Source: Blastomyces gilchristii SLH14081 (taxonomy: Eukaryota > Ascomycota > Eurotiomycetes > Onygenales > Ajellomycetaceae). Taken from it: DNA of 64,000 bases. A program made the translations under genes and the position numbers. Positions 22,871 to 41,061 of this stretch are shown here, in pieces. The stretch lies in the NCBI RefSeq assembly GCF_000003855.2, contig NW_003101678.1, positions 2,986,200 to 3,050,199 of the forward strand, written 5' to 3'. The notes under the pieces were generated by a model. That model did not search any database. It was not told the origin of the DNA and saw nothing but the letters and a program-made list of their open reading frames with translations. Position 1 is the stretch's first letter. Each line of letters starts with the position of its first letter.

Positions 22871-25341
22871 TGTGCTTGATATCCAGGTAGATTTGGTTAT
22901 GGGAGCCAGTCAAATAGAGAGATATTCAACGAAGGGAATATCGGGGGAGAGTTTGAGAAGATAAGATGATGAGAAAGAACAGCACACAGCGTGCAATAAG
23001 AGGCTAGCTAACGTAGCAAACTGGTATGTATTACTCTTGATGATAATACCCTCCGGAGCTATGTTGATGAAAAAGGGAGATTGTAGAGAGAGAGAAAGGG
23101 AGAGAGAGTGAGAAGAAGAGAAAGTCCAAACAGCAAGATACTGCTTTGGTTTCTCCCGGCCGGCGGGATAGATAACTTACACCTGCATAACACGCCCGGA
23201 TAAAGGAATAGACAACAATACAACGGCCCAACGCCATCTTCCCCCCGCACTTCACTGGGGTCTTGAGGGGCAAAACAACAATTGCAAGAGACAAATAATC
23301 CCCGGACAAGCCACAACTTGCCTAGCTAGGCATCTGTCTATTTACGAAATAGACTTTCTCGAGGAGTAGAAGGCCACATATTCGAGCACTATGCGGGGCA
23401 GAGTGGAATAGAAGGATGCGGAGTGAAATGGCAGGAAGCATAATTGAAAGCAATTGATCCTCTTAACAGAATACGGCAAAAGGCGAGACGCTGATGATAC
23501 CCAGCGTGCGAAAGCTTCAGTGGTAACTATAAGTCTATAACTCGCAGGGCATGATATGATGCCAGCCGTCTGGGCAAACGACATCACTGCGAACACTATC
23601 ACGGAGTTATTCTTCACCCACCACCTTAGCAGGATTTATTACAGCGTAGCAGCTCGTGTTCCAAGCAAGAAGCTCATCCTGCCTGCGGAAGTAGGACTCT
23701 TGGAGCGAGCTATCTGGGTAGTTTCGCCGGCTAACGACAAAGTCAGTTTTTAGCGAACAAGCTTACCAAACGAGCTATCCGAGGTCCGACCAGAAGACAC
23801 CCCCCCCAGGTTTGAAAACAATTGGGCATATTGATGTCGACCAAAAAGCCGCCAAGTTTGAAAACAATTGGGCAAGTTTGATCAAAGGCGCGGCGCCGAA
23901 ACCGGGATACTGCTTGCTCATTTGTGGCCGGTTTCTGGCCGGTTGTTCATTGCAAGAACAAACCAACGATGTGAGATTCGGATTTCCCAAAACGGGAACT
24001 CGATAGAAAAGAAAGTTCCTGGGGAAGTTTCTGAGGAGGGAGGTCTCATCTCAGCTACCCCTTGCTTTGGTTAATCTACTACATAGCCGGGGATGCTAAC
24101 TGAACACTGCGGCGGGGATACATGCATACGGAACACAGACACATATTATCTTTCTGGAAATTCCCCTTTGGACTTGTCAGGCAGCACGATATTCCACGGT
24201 TGTTCATCTGCACATGTTCGCTTTCGGAACACCTGGCTAGTTGGCATAAGGCCAAGTGTGGCGTCCCGGATCTGAGGGTTACGTCCGAATTGCACGCAGG
24301 GGCTTGAGATGGTGATATTTATTTTTATATTTTTAATGTGTACATGATATTACACACAAAATAACCAGTCTTTGAATGTAGTTCCCTCAGTCTCTCTCTT
24401 CCTCAGCTATTCTGTACAGTGCCTGCAGTTCATACAATATAATATTATCTAGATCAAAAAGATCATAAAACAGCTGACTCCTGCCAGCCACACCTGGCAC
24501 TCATCTATATATAGTGTCTACCTTGCCTGCTCTGATTTCTGAGCTTCTCCAGAGATCTCAGACTTACTATTACAGTTAGAGGAATTGTACTGATAGACTC
24601 TGGAGCTGGGAGCAGGCACAGGTGAGCCATCACTATAAGGATAGATCCCAGGTGTGGCTAGCAAGAAGTCAGCTGTTTTATAGCCTTTTTGACCTAGGTG
24701 GTAGAGCCTGAATTCCCAGAGAGTCTGAGAGGCTCAGAAGTTGGGACAAGCAAGTAAGCCACACTATATAGATGAGTGCCAGGTGTGGCTAGATGGTAAG
24801 AGCTCAGACCTGGCAGCTCTAAATCTGAGAATTACTACGTGTAGAGAATTGTACAGTACGTAAAACACCATAGAGTTCTTCTCAACTTCAAGGTCTACTC
24901 TGGAACACTAGTAATTTTGTATGTAAGACTGTGTATACACTAAACCTACAAAAAAGTAACAGTGGTTTTTTTTTCAGGTATAAATAGCCTGACTCTGGGT
25001 GTAAATATCAAATCCTTGAAATACCGCCCTCTTTTTATTCTACATAAGTATGCTTCGCACAGGGACGTTAACATGGGATGGAAGATTTCAAGAACCAAGC
25101 TACAGTGAAGCCCTACAGGGATGGAATGGACAGTGGCTCGAGCTATGGGGTGCCGTCATCATATGATTGATCAATGAAAGGTACAGCGGGATGTTCATTA
25201 ATTAATGGTAAATACATAATTGGATAAGATCTATGCGTACATAGAACCTGTTTGATCAAAACTCACGTCTGAAAGCATTCGGCCGTCTAGCCAATAGTCA
25301 AACCCAATGTCATCAAACCCCCATCGATGGAACCTAGCGTA
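22871..25341. other. Intergenic, 2.5 kb, with an inverted-repeat segment
   Basis: No gene supported. From the cyclase promoter rightward there are (GA)n-rich bases at 23085-23120, a 19-bp direct repeat (GTTTGAAAACAATTGGGCA at about 23812 and 23855), and an AT-rich block at 24310-25020 containing inverted arms (entered separately). Confidence 0.45.
24452..24695. repeat. Inverted repeat, about 47-bp arms (decayed hairpin or MITE-like)
   Basis: Left arm 24452-24499 contains ATAAAACAGCTGACT and GCCACACCTGG. Right arm 24648-24695 contains the reverse complements CCAGGTGTGGC and AGTCAGCTGTTTTAT, with few mismatches. A third related piece at about 24758-24792 is inverted relative to 24488-24528 (ACTCATCTATATATAGTG). 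No target duplication was found. Likely a decayed non-autonomous element. Confidence 0.7.
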
Positions 25342-27017
25342 CTATTCCGTCTTCATATCTGCCTGATCCCGCGCCTCAGACCCAGGCCCTTCCTCAACAT
25401 GCGGCGAAATCTTCTCCGGAATCACAGCCGCACTCTCCCTCACATCTTCACCCTCCAACATGATAGGCGGGCCCGTAAACTCCTTGCGCGCCCGCACAAA
25501 GTACCAAAAAACACTAATCGTCGCAAACCCCGCAAACACCACGCTGGCATAATTCATCGTCGACGCCGTCACGGGTAGGGAGATGGGCATGCAGAACAGC
25601 GCAATCGCCAGCGTAATCCACGACACCGCCACCATATTGATAGCGTACCCGAACCTGCCCAGCGAGAAAGGTGCGTTGCGCACCTTCTGCCGCCCGCGCA
25701 CGACGGAGACGAGAATCGGCACCCCATAGGACGCCGAAAGGCAGATGGTCGCGACCCCCGTGAACGAGTTGAACGCCGCGCTGGAGCCGAAAAATATCAG
25801 CCCCAGCAGACAGTCGACGAGCGTCGACAATATAAGACCCCACAGTGGCACGTCGAAGCGCTTGCTGACCCTACGCCACAGCCTGGAGCCCGGGATCGCG
25901 CCGTCGCGCGCAAAGGCGTACGTGCAGCGGCTGGCGGCGGTCAGGGCGCCGATTCCGGCAAAGAGCTGGATGCCCAGGATGAGGAAGAGGAGGCCGAAGC
26001 CGCCGGCTGCGGAACCCGTTACGGTCTTGAAGAGGAGACCGATTGGTTGTCCGTTAGCGACGGCCCGCAGCAGCTCGACGGGTGGGAGGACGAAGAGGAC
26101 TGGGAGGATGTAAGCGAGGCCGGTGATACCGGCTGCTACGACGGATAGCACGATGGCCTTGGGCACCTCGCGGTGCGGGTTTTGGGTCTCTTCGCACATT
26201 GCGGCTACCATGCCGTAGCCGGTTAGGGTGTATGCGGCTTGGAGTAAGCCGACGAAGAAAGCCCAGCCGCTCGGCCTGGTGTGAGGGATCAATTAGTATT
26301 GGTGGTTGGAAAGAGACGGTTTAAATGCTGTTAAAGGAGATTTTCGGGGGAGTAAATCAGAAGTACTGACCAGCCGCTCGTGGAAGCGTCGAAGTGCCCA
26401 AACACAAAGCTGGCATGGTTCTTTTGCTTCGCCATCGACAGCAACGTGACCATGATGATCACAACGCTTGCCGCCGTCCAGTATATGCAGACTTTGTTGA
26501 TGAGGTCAAGATACCTTGCCCCAAACACATTCACCAAAGCGCAAACCAGCATCACAGCCCAGAACATCAAGATAGTCTGCCACTCATTGGGGACAAAATC
26601 CTCTCTCCACAGCGAAATTGCGCTGAGAATTAACTGGCCTCCTGAGAAATTGATGCTGAGAGTGACGGTCCAATTGCCCACAAGGGTCAGCCAGCCGTCG
26701 ATAAATGACATCAACGGGGCCCATTCTTTTGTGGACAACATTGCGCTCCAGTAGTATACACCACCGGCTGTAGGATAAACCGAGCATATTTCAGCAAGGG
26801 ATGCGGCAATGGCAATGGAGATGAGCGTGACAAACACCCAGCCCCAGAGGATAGTGACGCTGAGTCCATCTACCAGGTTGATATATAGCGTTGTACTTAG
26901 ACCGAATGGAGCGGCCATGATAGCAAAGGACCTACACACAACGGGAATATTTTCATTCCCCTTTATTAGCTTGTGTTGTAATCCCCGGCACCATGTACCT
27001 TGTGGGATATCATTTTC

Positions 27018-27059
<42 letters not shown>

Positions 27060-27210
27060 GAACAGTGATAGTTAGAGCAAACAAAACATACAATCCCAAT
27101 ACACTCATCATGCCCAGATGTCGCGGCAATTCCCCTTTGTAACCCATTTTCTCCAGCGCAGCATCCGCCTTCGCATCCGCCGAGCCAGAATCGGCCTGTC
27201 CTGCTTCCAT
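25342..27210 (-). CDS. APC superfamily amino-acid/GABA/choline-type permease
   Basis: Exons complement(25342..26275, 26371..26931, 27092..27210) give 537 aa, normal for fungal GABA/choline permeases (Uga4/Hnm1 type). The spliced N-terminus reads RHLGMMSVLGLSFAIMAAPFG, and helix 3 has the family motif EICSVYPTAGGVYYWSA. Next come NVFGARYLDLINKV and GYGMVAAMCEETQNPHREVPKAI, the E-E-NP hallmark of this subfamily. About 12 hydrophobic helices and hydrophilic termini are visible. Intron 1 is 160 nt and contains a poly(T) run of about 38 on the coding strand. Plasma membrane location is expected; the substrate could be GABA, choline or another amino acid and is not resolved. Confidence 0.9.
27019..27056. 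repeat. Poly(A)/poly(T) tract inside permease intron 1
   Basis: Uninterrupted run of about 38 A on the plus strand, reading as poly(T) in the transcript's intron 1. Such runs slip easily, so length probably varies between strains or reads. Confidence 0.9.
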
Positions 27211-28933
27211 ATCGGCAAGACTCTAGTAGCAACTGGAATATACCTAATATGACCGGAGTTGAATATCAGGGAAAAGGAGACGGTGGAGGGAGGGGGTTCC
27301 GAAAAATGAAGCGACAGAATGTCGAGACTTTCTGCGTTCAACAATAATAAGGGCAGGAATCTCGTCGCAAATGGGGAAATCAGCCTGTTTTTGAACCGAT
27401 ATCAAACCCCAGAGAACGAGCTGTGGAGCAAAAAGAATACCCGGGGGCCTCGTATACCTTCCCCGCATGTGCCAGATGTTAGGTCTGGTGGAGCGACGGG
27501 AGGGTGGGGGTGGTTCTTGGAGTTGGCCGCCCAGAGACCCAGACGGGAGAGGTTCGAGCAGCTCAGTTGAATCCAGCAGCGAGACGGAGAGATGTTTTTT
27601 CTGGGAGGGGGGCAGCTGCAGATTGACGGAGTCGGAGATATTACTTTATTGCTGCAAGCTTGGAGGTGGTCAACGAGCAAGCAGGGAGCGGGCAAGGTAT
27701 TCCAGTCGCAGGCACGCAGCGAGAGCTCGAGATAGCACTAAAACAGACCCAAAACAAAAACAGATAGTTAACTTGGTGCACGGAGCTGCTGGTCCCTTGT
27801 CCCAGTCGAAGAAAATCGGGCGAGCAAGGGTCAAGCAAGGGCTGAATTATTTGATCCTCGCAAGGATTTGATGCTGATTAAAGCCGTTTTGGAGTCACAA
27901 TCCAATCCCCAGCAGGAACAGGCCTGTCTCCTTGTAAAAAGCATCACCCTGTGGTTTGCGTTGCAATGTTGCAAAACTAAGATCAGAATAACGGGACAGC
28001 AAGATTCGGGGGCAAAAAATAAGTGGCTCCTTTCGGTGATTATATCATAAGTTAACGTTAAAGTTGAAAAATGACCTAGGAGAGCTATGAGACTTCAACT
28101 ACCGCAGCCTCTTCGCAGCCTCTTCTACACAGGCTTCGATACTCCTGCATTGGAGGCGTTATCCAGGTTTACCATCTCGAACGATCGGTGTCCATCACGC
28201 CATGAGTCTCCGCTACTGACCGTTAAGCAGTAATAAGCACCAGCCAAACCAACGCCATCCGAGGGCGCTAAGATGGGAGAGGGCGTGCTGGTCCCAGGAA
28301 AGGAAATGTGGCTGACTCCAAGACCCTCACCAACTCGGGCCGGTTGGGGAGCTGATGAGATAGGCAAAGAGATTAGGGCCGGGTGGCTTTTCTTGTCGTT
28401 GCTGAAACCGAGAGGGATGTTTGTGGGTTTGAATGAGTGGGATTGCTGTGATCCTGGAGATAGCTCAGTGCTCAAGCTGGGAAGAAACATCTATCCCACT
28501 CAACTCTCTCCTTTTGAAGACATGGAGAGGCCAGCGGGCTGTTCAGAGGCATAGTTAGTTCAGCTTCCGTTTGTCTACTGAAGATGTTCATTTGTCAAGC
28601 GACCTTTGCTGACTATGATCCGGCCTTGCCATATATTAAAAGTGCGCAACGGTAAATCTCCAGATAAACACTGCTACCCTTTTGATGTTCATAAAATCCG
28701 TTTATACTGCAATTAATATAATTGTGGCTGACTATTCACATAGGAAAACACAAACAAGAGCCAATTCCTATCCCAGTTAGAGGGCAGCTTTTTCACTCCA
28801 ACCTAGCACCAGATCCATGTCTTTTGAGCATTTAAAATGAGAACAAGAGCAGGAACAACAAATAGGAAGCATGCAAGAAAAGGGGACAAAAAAAAAAAAA
28901 AAAAAAGGAAAAAGGCACCCAGAATCCCTCAGC
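27211..28933. other. Intergenic, 1.7 kb
   Basis: Promoter side of the permease gene and 3' flank of the E2 gene. A 121-codon frame on the minus strand (28125-28490), rich in Ser/Pro and without a recognisable domain, is too weak to call a gene. A poly(A) run lies at 28889-28907. Confidence 0.4.
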
Positions 28934-31365
28934 CTAACCCAACTTATCCAACTCCCTCCTCAACTCCCCCGGCAAGTTCCAAACCCTCTGCTGAAACGTG
29001 AACGCTCTGGTGCTCTGCTGGGACGAACGCCACTTCGAAATCCTCGAATCCTCCCGCGCCCACCCGTTCACCTTCTGCAAGATCTGCGTCTTGTTGATGC
29101 GGAAATGCGCCCGCACGACATTCATCCAGATCCCGTTGCGCTTGCCCGGCTCCCGGAGCCAGTCAATCATTGCATACTTGACGTTCAGCGGCCTGGAGTC
29201 GAGGATATATTTGCGCGCCTGGGCGTCAGCCTGTGGTCCTACTTCGCCGCTGTGGGCGGGTTCCTGGCGGTACGGATCCTCGGAAAGGACCATGGCCTGC
29301 AAGCTGATGAGGACGGATAGGATGGTTGATTTATCGGGCTGCCATTGTGCGGCCTGGTCGCCTTCTTTCCAGGTCCCTAGCAGTGAGAGGCAGACTAAAT
29401 ATATGCGTATCATGTCATGTCAGCGGGGGAAAAAAAAGGAAAATTCAATTTTGGTGGAGATTGCTTTTTCTTTTCTTTTTCTTGGAACGTACCTTTCCCA
29501 TCGTCGTGGAGGTTTGGACTCAATCCCGCATGGTTCACAGCCGTGCGGCAGTGCACTAAAGGCGGTCGTTTTGGATAGTTCTCATCGCAGAATATATCAA
29601 AACTATTCATCACGAAGAATTAGCACAGCGCACGCGCATTATCAAGCGGGCGGGAGGAGAGGGCTAGAGAGCGCTATGGCTCTTATGACTATACTTACTC
29701 GAAAAGACCATAAGCGTAAGGAGTATCGGGATGGCCCATGATCAGACACCTCATCACATCAGGCCGGGATTCGCCCACCTGAACAAAAATCCCCTGAGGC
29801 AACGATGTGGACATGCCCGCAATATCGGTGACCAACTTTTTCATGCGACCCGGCGAGCAGAGAGTCAACTTAGCCGCGGCCGACGCAAATACACTATTCT
29901 CATGCCGAAGCACGGCATCGTTTCGAAGGAGGCAACGCTCCTTGTGGAACTTCACCCATTTCTCCTCAGCGAATAACCCCGTTTTCTTCATCGTTGCTCC
30001 CTGTTGCGCAACTCCTGCACCTGTAGATCCACCGATCGCTTTATAAATAGCCGTTATTTCGTTACACAATTTCATCATCACTTTCCCCTCCGGCGTCGAC
30101 TTGATGCACTTCGTAGCAGTGTATCTCTGGATGATCTCGCTCTGTTTCGCCAACTGCTCCAGCCTCTCCGCCAGAGACGGGATCTTCTCACCCAATATCA
30201 GCGCCTTCTCCCAATCCTTCTCCAAACCATCACATATCGCCTGCAAGCCCGCGGTGCTAAGCTTGCAGTACCGCTGTCCCTGCACAAGATCCCTAAGCTC
30301 AGGATGCTCGCCAATCCTCTGTACAAAGCAGAGCACGCTCGAGTAAACCCCCGCACGCTTGCTAACCTCCTCAATGGAGTCATTGCGCAGCAAATCCGTC
30401 GCCCGATCAATGAGCATGGTCAGCTGCAGCATCGCGTGCAGCTCTGGCGGTAAATCCCTATTGTTCCACGTCGGGATCAGCTCCGTCACAATCCCCGCCA
30501 TCATCTCCGTAACCCCGTCCATCTTCGCATCCTCGCTCTTAAACTCGATCGCCCGCTCAAGAACCGCAGGCGGCGGACCCGAATAATACAAGTTGATAAA
30601 CGGGCTGAAATTCCCCGAGCGCTCAGCCGCGTACCCCACGCCCCGCGAATCAAGCGTCCCGGCCATCCTGGCGGCATTGTTATTTCCCTTCCCGTCCGCC
30701 GCCGCGCCGGAATGCTGCATATCGATCTCCATCAAGTCATACCGCGCCAGCATGACCCAGATGATAAACATCCTGCCCAGCCGGCAGCACCACTGCATAT
30801 AATAACTCTGCACACTGCGCACAGGAGCGTCCTTGTTCGGCTTTTTCCCGCAGCCCAGGCATGTGAGGACACCATCACCACCACAGCTCATGCACTCCGC
30901 TGCGCAGATCAGGGTTGCCTTGTCGCGGTTGCGCCCGGCGACGCTGGTCCAGCGCTTAATCCATGCTACGACGTCGAAGCTGCGGGTGATGAGTTTCTTG
31001 CGGCAGACGTGGCAGGTGGTAGCCATGCGGTTGGCCCAGAAGGTATGGACTGCCGAAATGCTCTGCTTGATCTCCTCTGGATGTGGTTTTGGCTGTGGAG
31101 GTGGTCGTGGACGTGGACATGGACGTGATTGTGGTTGTGGTTGTGCATATCGTTGATGCTGTATTCCGCTACCGCTACCGCTACCGCTACCGTTATACGG
31201 CACGGGAGCTACGAACTGTGCGGGGACTTGGTTTCCATACGCAACGGGCCCCTGATTACCGAAGGCATTCGTGTTCTGGCCGGGAATCATCGGCTGCTGC
31301 GCACTAGGTTGTTGGGCCGGTGGCGTGCCAAAGTATAACTGGCCGTTCATGTAAAAGTAGCTCAT
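28934..31365 (-). CDS. Large E2 ubiquitin-conjugating protein, BIRC6/UBE2O-like UBC domain
   Basis: Exons complement(28934..29394, 29493..29602, 29699..31365) give 745 aa. The C-terminal UBC fold begins near MSTSLPQGIFVQVGE and continues through MGHPDTPYAYGLFDFDIFC and YPKRPPLVHC. It reaches LSPNLHDDGKVCLSLLGTW, where the Cys is the expected ubiquitin thioester residue. The wording HDDGKVCLSLLGTW is typical of the large E2/E3 hybrids (BIRC6, UBE2O) rather than small E2s. The N-terminus is Gln/Pro-rich and followed by a Cys-rich part (CHVC, then CAAECMSCGGDG and CLGCG), which looks like a zinc-binding module. The middle is helical with no named domain. Probably an N-terminally regulated E2 acting in ubiquitination; target unknown. 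Confidence 0.85.
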
Positions 31366-31973
31366 TGTCGAAATGGCGAAGGCGGTAGGGTAGTTAGGGT
31401 AGGTATGTGGAGAATCAAATCGGTGATGCAGAGCTATGAAGCTCCCCTGATTATCCCTGATGATGATATGATATGCCCCTCCCCTAGTTACCTCTTTCTT
31501 TCTGAAGTTCTGAAATCTAATGGATAACGGGCAGCTAAAATAATCTTTTAGTTCCTCAGTGCAGACTAAACATATTATTAGGCAAAGAAAAGAAAGGGGG
31601 AATGGGACATAGCAAAAGAGAAAAAAAATATGTTCAGCACTTTATAAACCAACCCCCCTTTGAATTTTTTTTATTTTTATTTTTCCCTTGTGTCTTCACG
31701 CAAAAGCCATGACATTGTTGACGAATGAATATTGACAGTATACACAATGATAATCAGCATATCAACAGCTGTTTAACGAAGTCACCGTTTCTGACCACAG
31801 TTACTGCCTACGTGATATATATTTATATATCAATCTGCCTCTTCTTTTTGACAAATTTTCAGTTAATCTCCCCAATACTGAAGTGAAAAATCACCTGAAA
31901 ATATACACATTATATTATATATATATTTTTTAAAAAAAGCACAAAATAATAACCAAGAACCAAGAAAAACATT

Positions 31974-32019
<46 letters not shown>

Positions 32020-33750
32020 GAAAAGTAGTAATATTAATAGTATAAAATAAATGCCTTGAAGAAACAGGCGCCCTTTTTTTCTTTTTTTTCTTTTTCTTTT
32101 TCTTTTTCCTTCTTCCTTTTTCCTCTTAAGCTAACTAAGCTAAAAGGTATACATATAGTTAATAAAAATGAAAAAGGAGAATGTTTTTTTTGAAAAAAAA
32201 AGAAAGAATGAAAGAAAAAAACGGCCAAATATCTATCTAACTAGCTCATAGTGCGGTACCAGCCAAATCAGTCGTCCATTTTTCCTATCTTTTGTCACCC
32301 CCATACCTCCATGCCCCAAACCTGGCCAAACCGCAAATAAAGGGCAAAAAAGGAGCCGGGGGTTGGGATATCAAGTAAACAGCTTATTTCTTTTAAGGCA
32401 ACAATAGGGCAATGGTAGAAACGGCCAAAAAAGGAAAAACATTTTTTTAAGAAAACTTTCTCATCTGAGAGAGAAGGGGGCAAGAAGTGGAGATGGGGAG
32501 AGCGAATTCAGAGAGCTAGCTTTTGTTTGGGGAATATCGTACGCATAGACAACAGGGATGTAATAAGGAGGAGAATCGGAAATTATGTTGAGATGCAATG
32601 GGGCGATGAGGTGTGGGTTGTGTTAAATGTTGAATTTGTAGCGTTTTGAGAAGGGTAGGGGGCAAGAGGGAGGGGGGGAAGAGTGAATATTTTGTATTTT
32701 CCACTTTTTGCTTTCCTATCTCGTTCTTCCCCATTCATTCACACCTGTCCCATCCCCATGTCACAAGCACGAAGGAAACCGAAGAAGCGGGGAAAAGAAA
32801 GAATCGTATCTCAAAAATACCAAGATCATTAAAAACAAGGGGGGGGGCAAAAATCGTTTCTCATCTCATTGTATGTATGTATATATGTCTGTGGAATGGC
32901 TGTTTCTGATATTTGTCCATTGTCCGTAGTGCTTCGTAGCACATGCAAATGGAATAGTGTAACGTGGCATAATATCAGGGGCGAGTGTAGCAGGTAGTAA
33001 GTAAAAAATTCGACAATGCGGAATGAATTACACAGATTGGGCGGGGACGGAGGGTCATATCATATCGGTCGTGAGTGTTTCTTTTTTGGGTCAAAAACGA
33101 ACGAGCGAAACCAAACAAGCAGGCATCATCTATACATTATGTGTGTTTTTATTTTATTTTTTTTCTGTTTCCCTCATGAATTTTCGTTTTCAGTGTTGTA
33201 ATATGCAAGAAGCAACACGAGGCAAACAAATCAAACAAACACCCACGGCGCAGAGTGCAGAATGCAGGATGCAGAACCCCGGATTGCAACAAGTTAAATA
33301 AGGGTGTAGGGAACGGGGTTCCAAGGACCTCAGGGTAGATGAAGATCAGTAGATGTCATAACATATCATGATATGCGCAGCACCACGAAGCATGCGAGAA
33401 AAAGACTCAAAAAACGCAACCAGGCAAGCACGCAAGCAAGGCAAACAAAATAGGCAATGAATTCATTTTTATTTTCGTTGTCGTTATTCTCGTTCCCATT
33501 GAGAAAGCAAAGTGGATGGGTTGGCGGGGATCCGGACGCGGGGACAAGGACGGAATCAGTGGCCTCGCTCATAGACAGGAATGAAGCAGCGCTGGCGCAT
33601 AAACAGCGTTTGTTTGCGCATAAACCGTCATGCAACGGAGCTCCAATATGCCAAGGAGGGCTAGCACGTCGTTCAAAAGACGTAAACGGGACACCGCCGG
33701 GCGGAGCGGATGATGTGGTTTTCAAAACCAAAAATAACCCGATTCCTTAA
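31366..33750. other. Intergenic, 2.4 kb
   Basis: E2 promoter side, then 3' flank of the demethylase gene. It contains a poly(T) run of about 40 at 31979-32018, CTTTTT repeats at 32070-32130 and AT-rich sequence. No gene supported. Confidence 0.45.
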
Positions 33751-39167
<5,417 letters not shown>

Positions 39168-40860
39168 GGTTTATCAACTGTCCTCTTTTTTCGATCGATT
39201 ATGTTCCCCAAGGTTTCGTTACTTTTCGGGTATTTAGAGGAGGATTGTTGTTATTTTTTAGTTTGTTATTTTTTCACCCCAGCGGGGCCCCCTTGAGAAG
39301 GAGGGGAAGGGGTGAGAGATGGGTAAAGGGGAGGGGGGAGGGGGGAATTGGGGACGCTAGAGAATAGAGTCGAGTCAAGGGGAATGTAGGGGATAGGGGG
39401 GAAGAAGATGGGGGAGGAGAGGAGAGAAAAGGAGAGGAAAGGGGGCAAGGCAGAGAGGGGAGTGTGAAGGAGGAATGGGATATATCAGTTGTAGCAGTTG
39501 GCGTCGTTGTCGTGAAGGAGGGGAACGAGCGGAGAGAGCGATAGGCTGTAGTTGTCTTTGCAGCCAGAGCGAACTCGACTGGATGTTGATGTACCGCAGC
39601 AAGAAGAGCAGCGCAGGCGGTGGTTGCAGACAGACAAGACAGACACAGGCAGCGACACCCACACTAGCCCCAACCCGGGATAGCGGTGTGACTACCCGGG
39701 GCGTGGACGGCGGTAAAAGCCTGCAGAACCCAGGGTGTTGGGGGGGAAAGGACGAAGAGAAGGAAGCAGCAGCTGATCAGGATAATAGGGGAGAGGAAAG
39801 AAACAGAGTGGTAGAGTAATAGATGCCTCTCTGCCGGCCACAAGATGATGGATTGCAAGTGTGTATCTATCCCCAGGCCAAAGGCTGACGTTGATTGATG
39901 TTGACCTGACCTTGAACTAACTCACTCAACTTAACCAGAACTCAAGAGACAAGGCTCGAACCGCCCCCGGGCCGGCAGAAAACTCTCCCTAGTCCCTGCC
40001 CGCCGCCCGGATTATCCTTGATCCGCGGACTGCGTGGCGGACCGGATTATCTGTTGATGCGTCTTCGATGACGTAACACTCCTGTACACACCGGAATCCC
40101 TGCTAAATCGAACATCCGACAGCCTGCAATGGTAAGATATATAACTGTTAGCTCAGTTCCTCCTCATATCTATCCTAAAAAAGCTAGTATATAAAATAAA
40201 TAAAAAATAAAATAAAAAAGTACCAGAAAATAAGAAAAAAAAAAAAAAAAAACCAACCATCCTCTCACCCCCACCCTCCCCCGACGTCATTCCACATATC
40301 ACTTGCCGCAGGAAAAAGCCTCCATCCAGTCTATTTCAAAATCCCTTTCCCCGCCCCGAATAATGCAAGTCAAAACGCCCCAATGCTCAATCCAATGCTC
40401 AACACCCAATACCGTCCCTTCAAACAGAAAACTGTGCTTCCCTTTCCCAATTCCCAGAGAACTAAGATGCATGTCGGAACGAACGAACCTGTTTCGAACA
40501 GCGCCCCCCAGCTGAATAATAAATAAACTAAAGAACTCGCTGGGGAAAAAATTGAATCTATCTGCAGAATAACCTAAGGCGTGATCGGTCTAGATTGAAG
40601 AGTAGTGATGTGTATATGCTGTTATCCCCTCGTATGCCAGGAAGCAGAAAAGTTGACCTCGCTAAGTGCCCCACCCGACCTCGTTTTGTCTCGCAGATTG
40701 TTGGCCGTTACGGCCGTTGCGGCTATTGGCTGTGGCGATCTCCCTAGATCACATGACCAACCACTATATTAAGCTCTTTGTAGATAGATCTATCAATACA
40801 ACCTTCAACTATTCTACAGATTATAGCCTGAATAGCACATTTTCCTTTTTAAGAAACATT
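39168..40860. other. Intergenic to the isochore boundary
   Basis: 5' flank of the demethylase gene: a long purine-rich stretch at about 39290-39480, then gene-poor sequence with an A-rich run at 40190-40253. No gene supported. At about 40.86 kb the base composition turns AT-rich and CpG nearly vanishes. Confidence 0.5.
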
Positions 40861-40969
40861 GCATCAATATTTTGACAAGAGTAGTTCACCTTTTTCAGAA
40901 AGACTCTTACTTTTTACTAGAGCTATTTTATTTTCTCTAAATCTGCTGATCAGCAGTGAAGCGGGCCAA

Positions 40970-41061
40970 TTCCTACCGAAAGCTCCGATTCTCGGTCGCC
41001 GATTCATTCCATTACACTTCATAGATTCCTGCCGAAAGCTCCGATTCTCAGTCGCCGATTC
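40970..41061 (+). repeat. Two 36-bp direct repeats, 56-bp period
   Basis: 36-base copies at 40970-41005 and 41026-41061 share CCGAAAGCTCCGATTCTC and TCGCCGATTC, differing at two positions. A third partial GCCGATTCTCAG follows. They keep their CpGs although the sequence just downstream is CpG-depleted. They may be the edge of an older element; the family is unknown. Confidence 0.8.

Noticed and set aside
28125..28490. Small Ser/Pro-rich gene on the minus strand
   Set aside because: No domain, no splice support and a stop just upstream; could be chance open frame.
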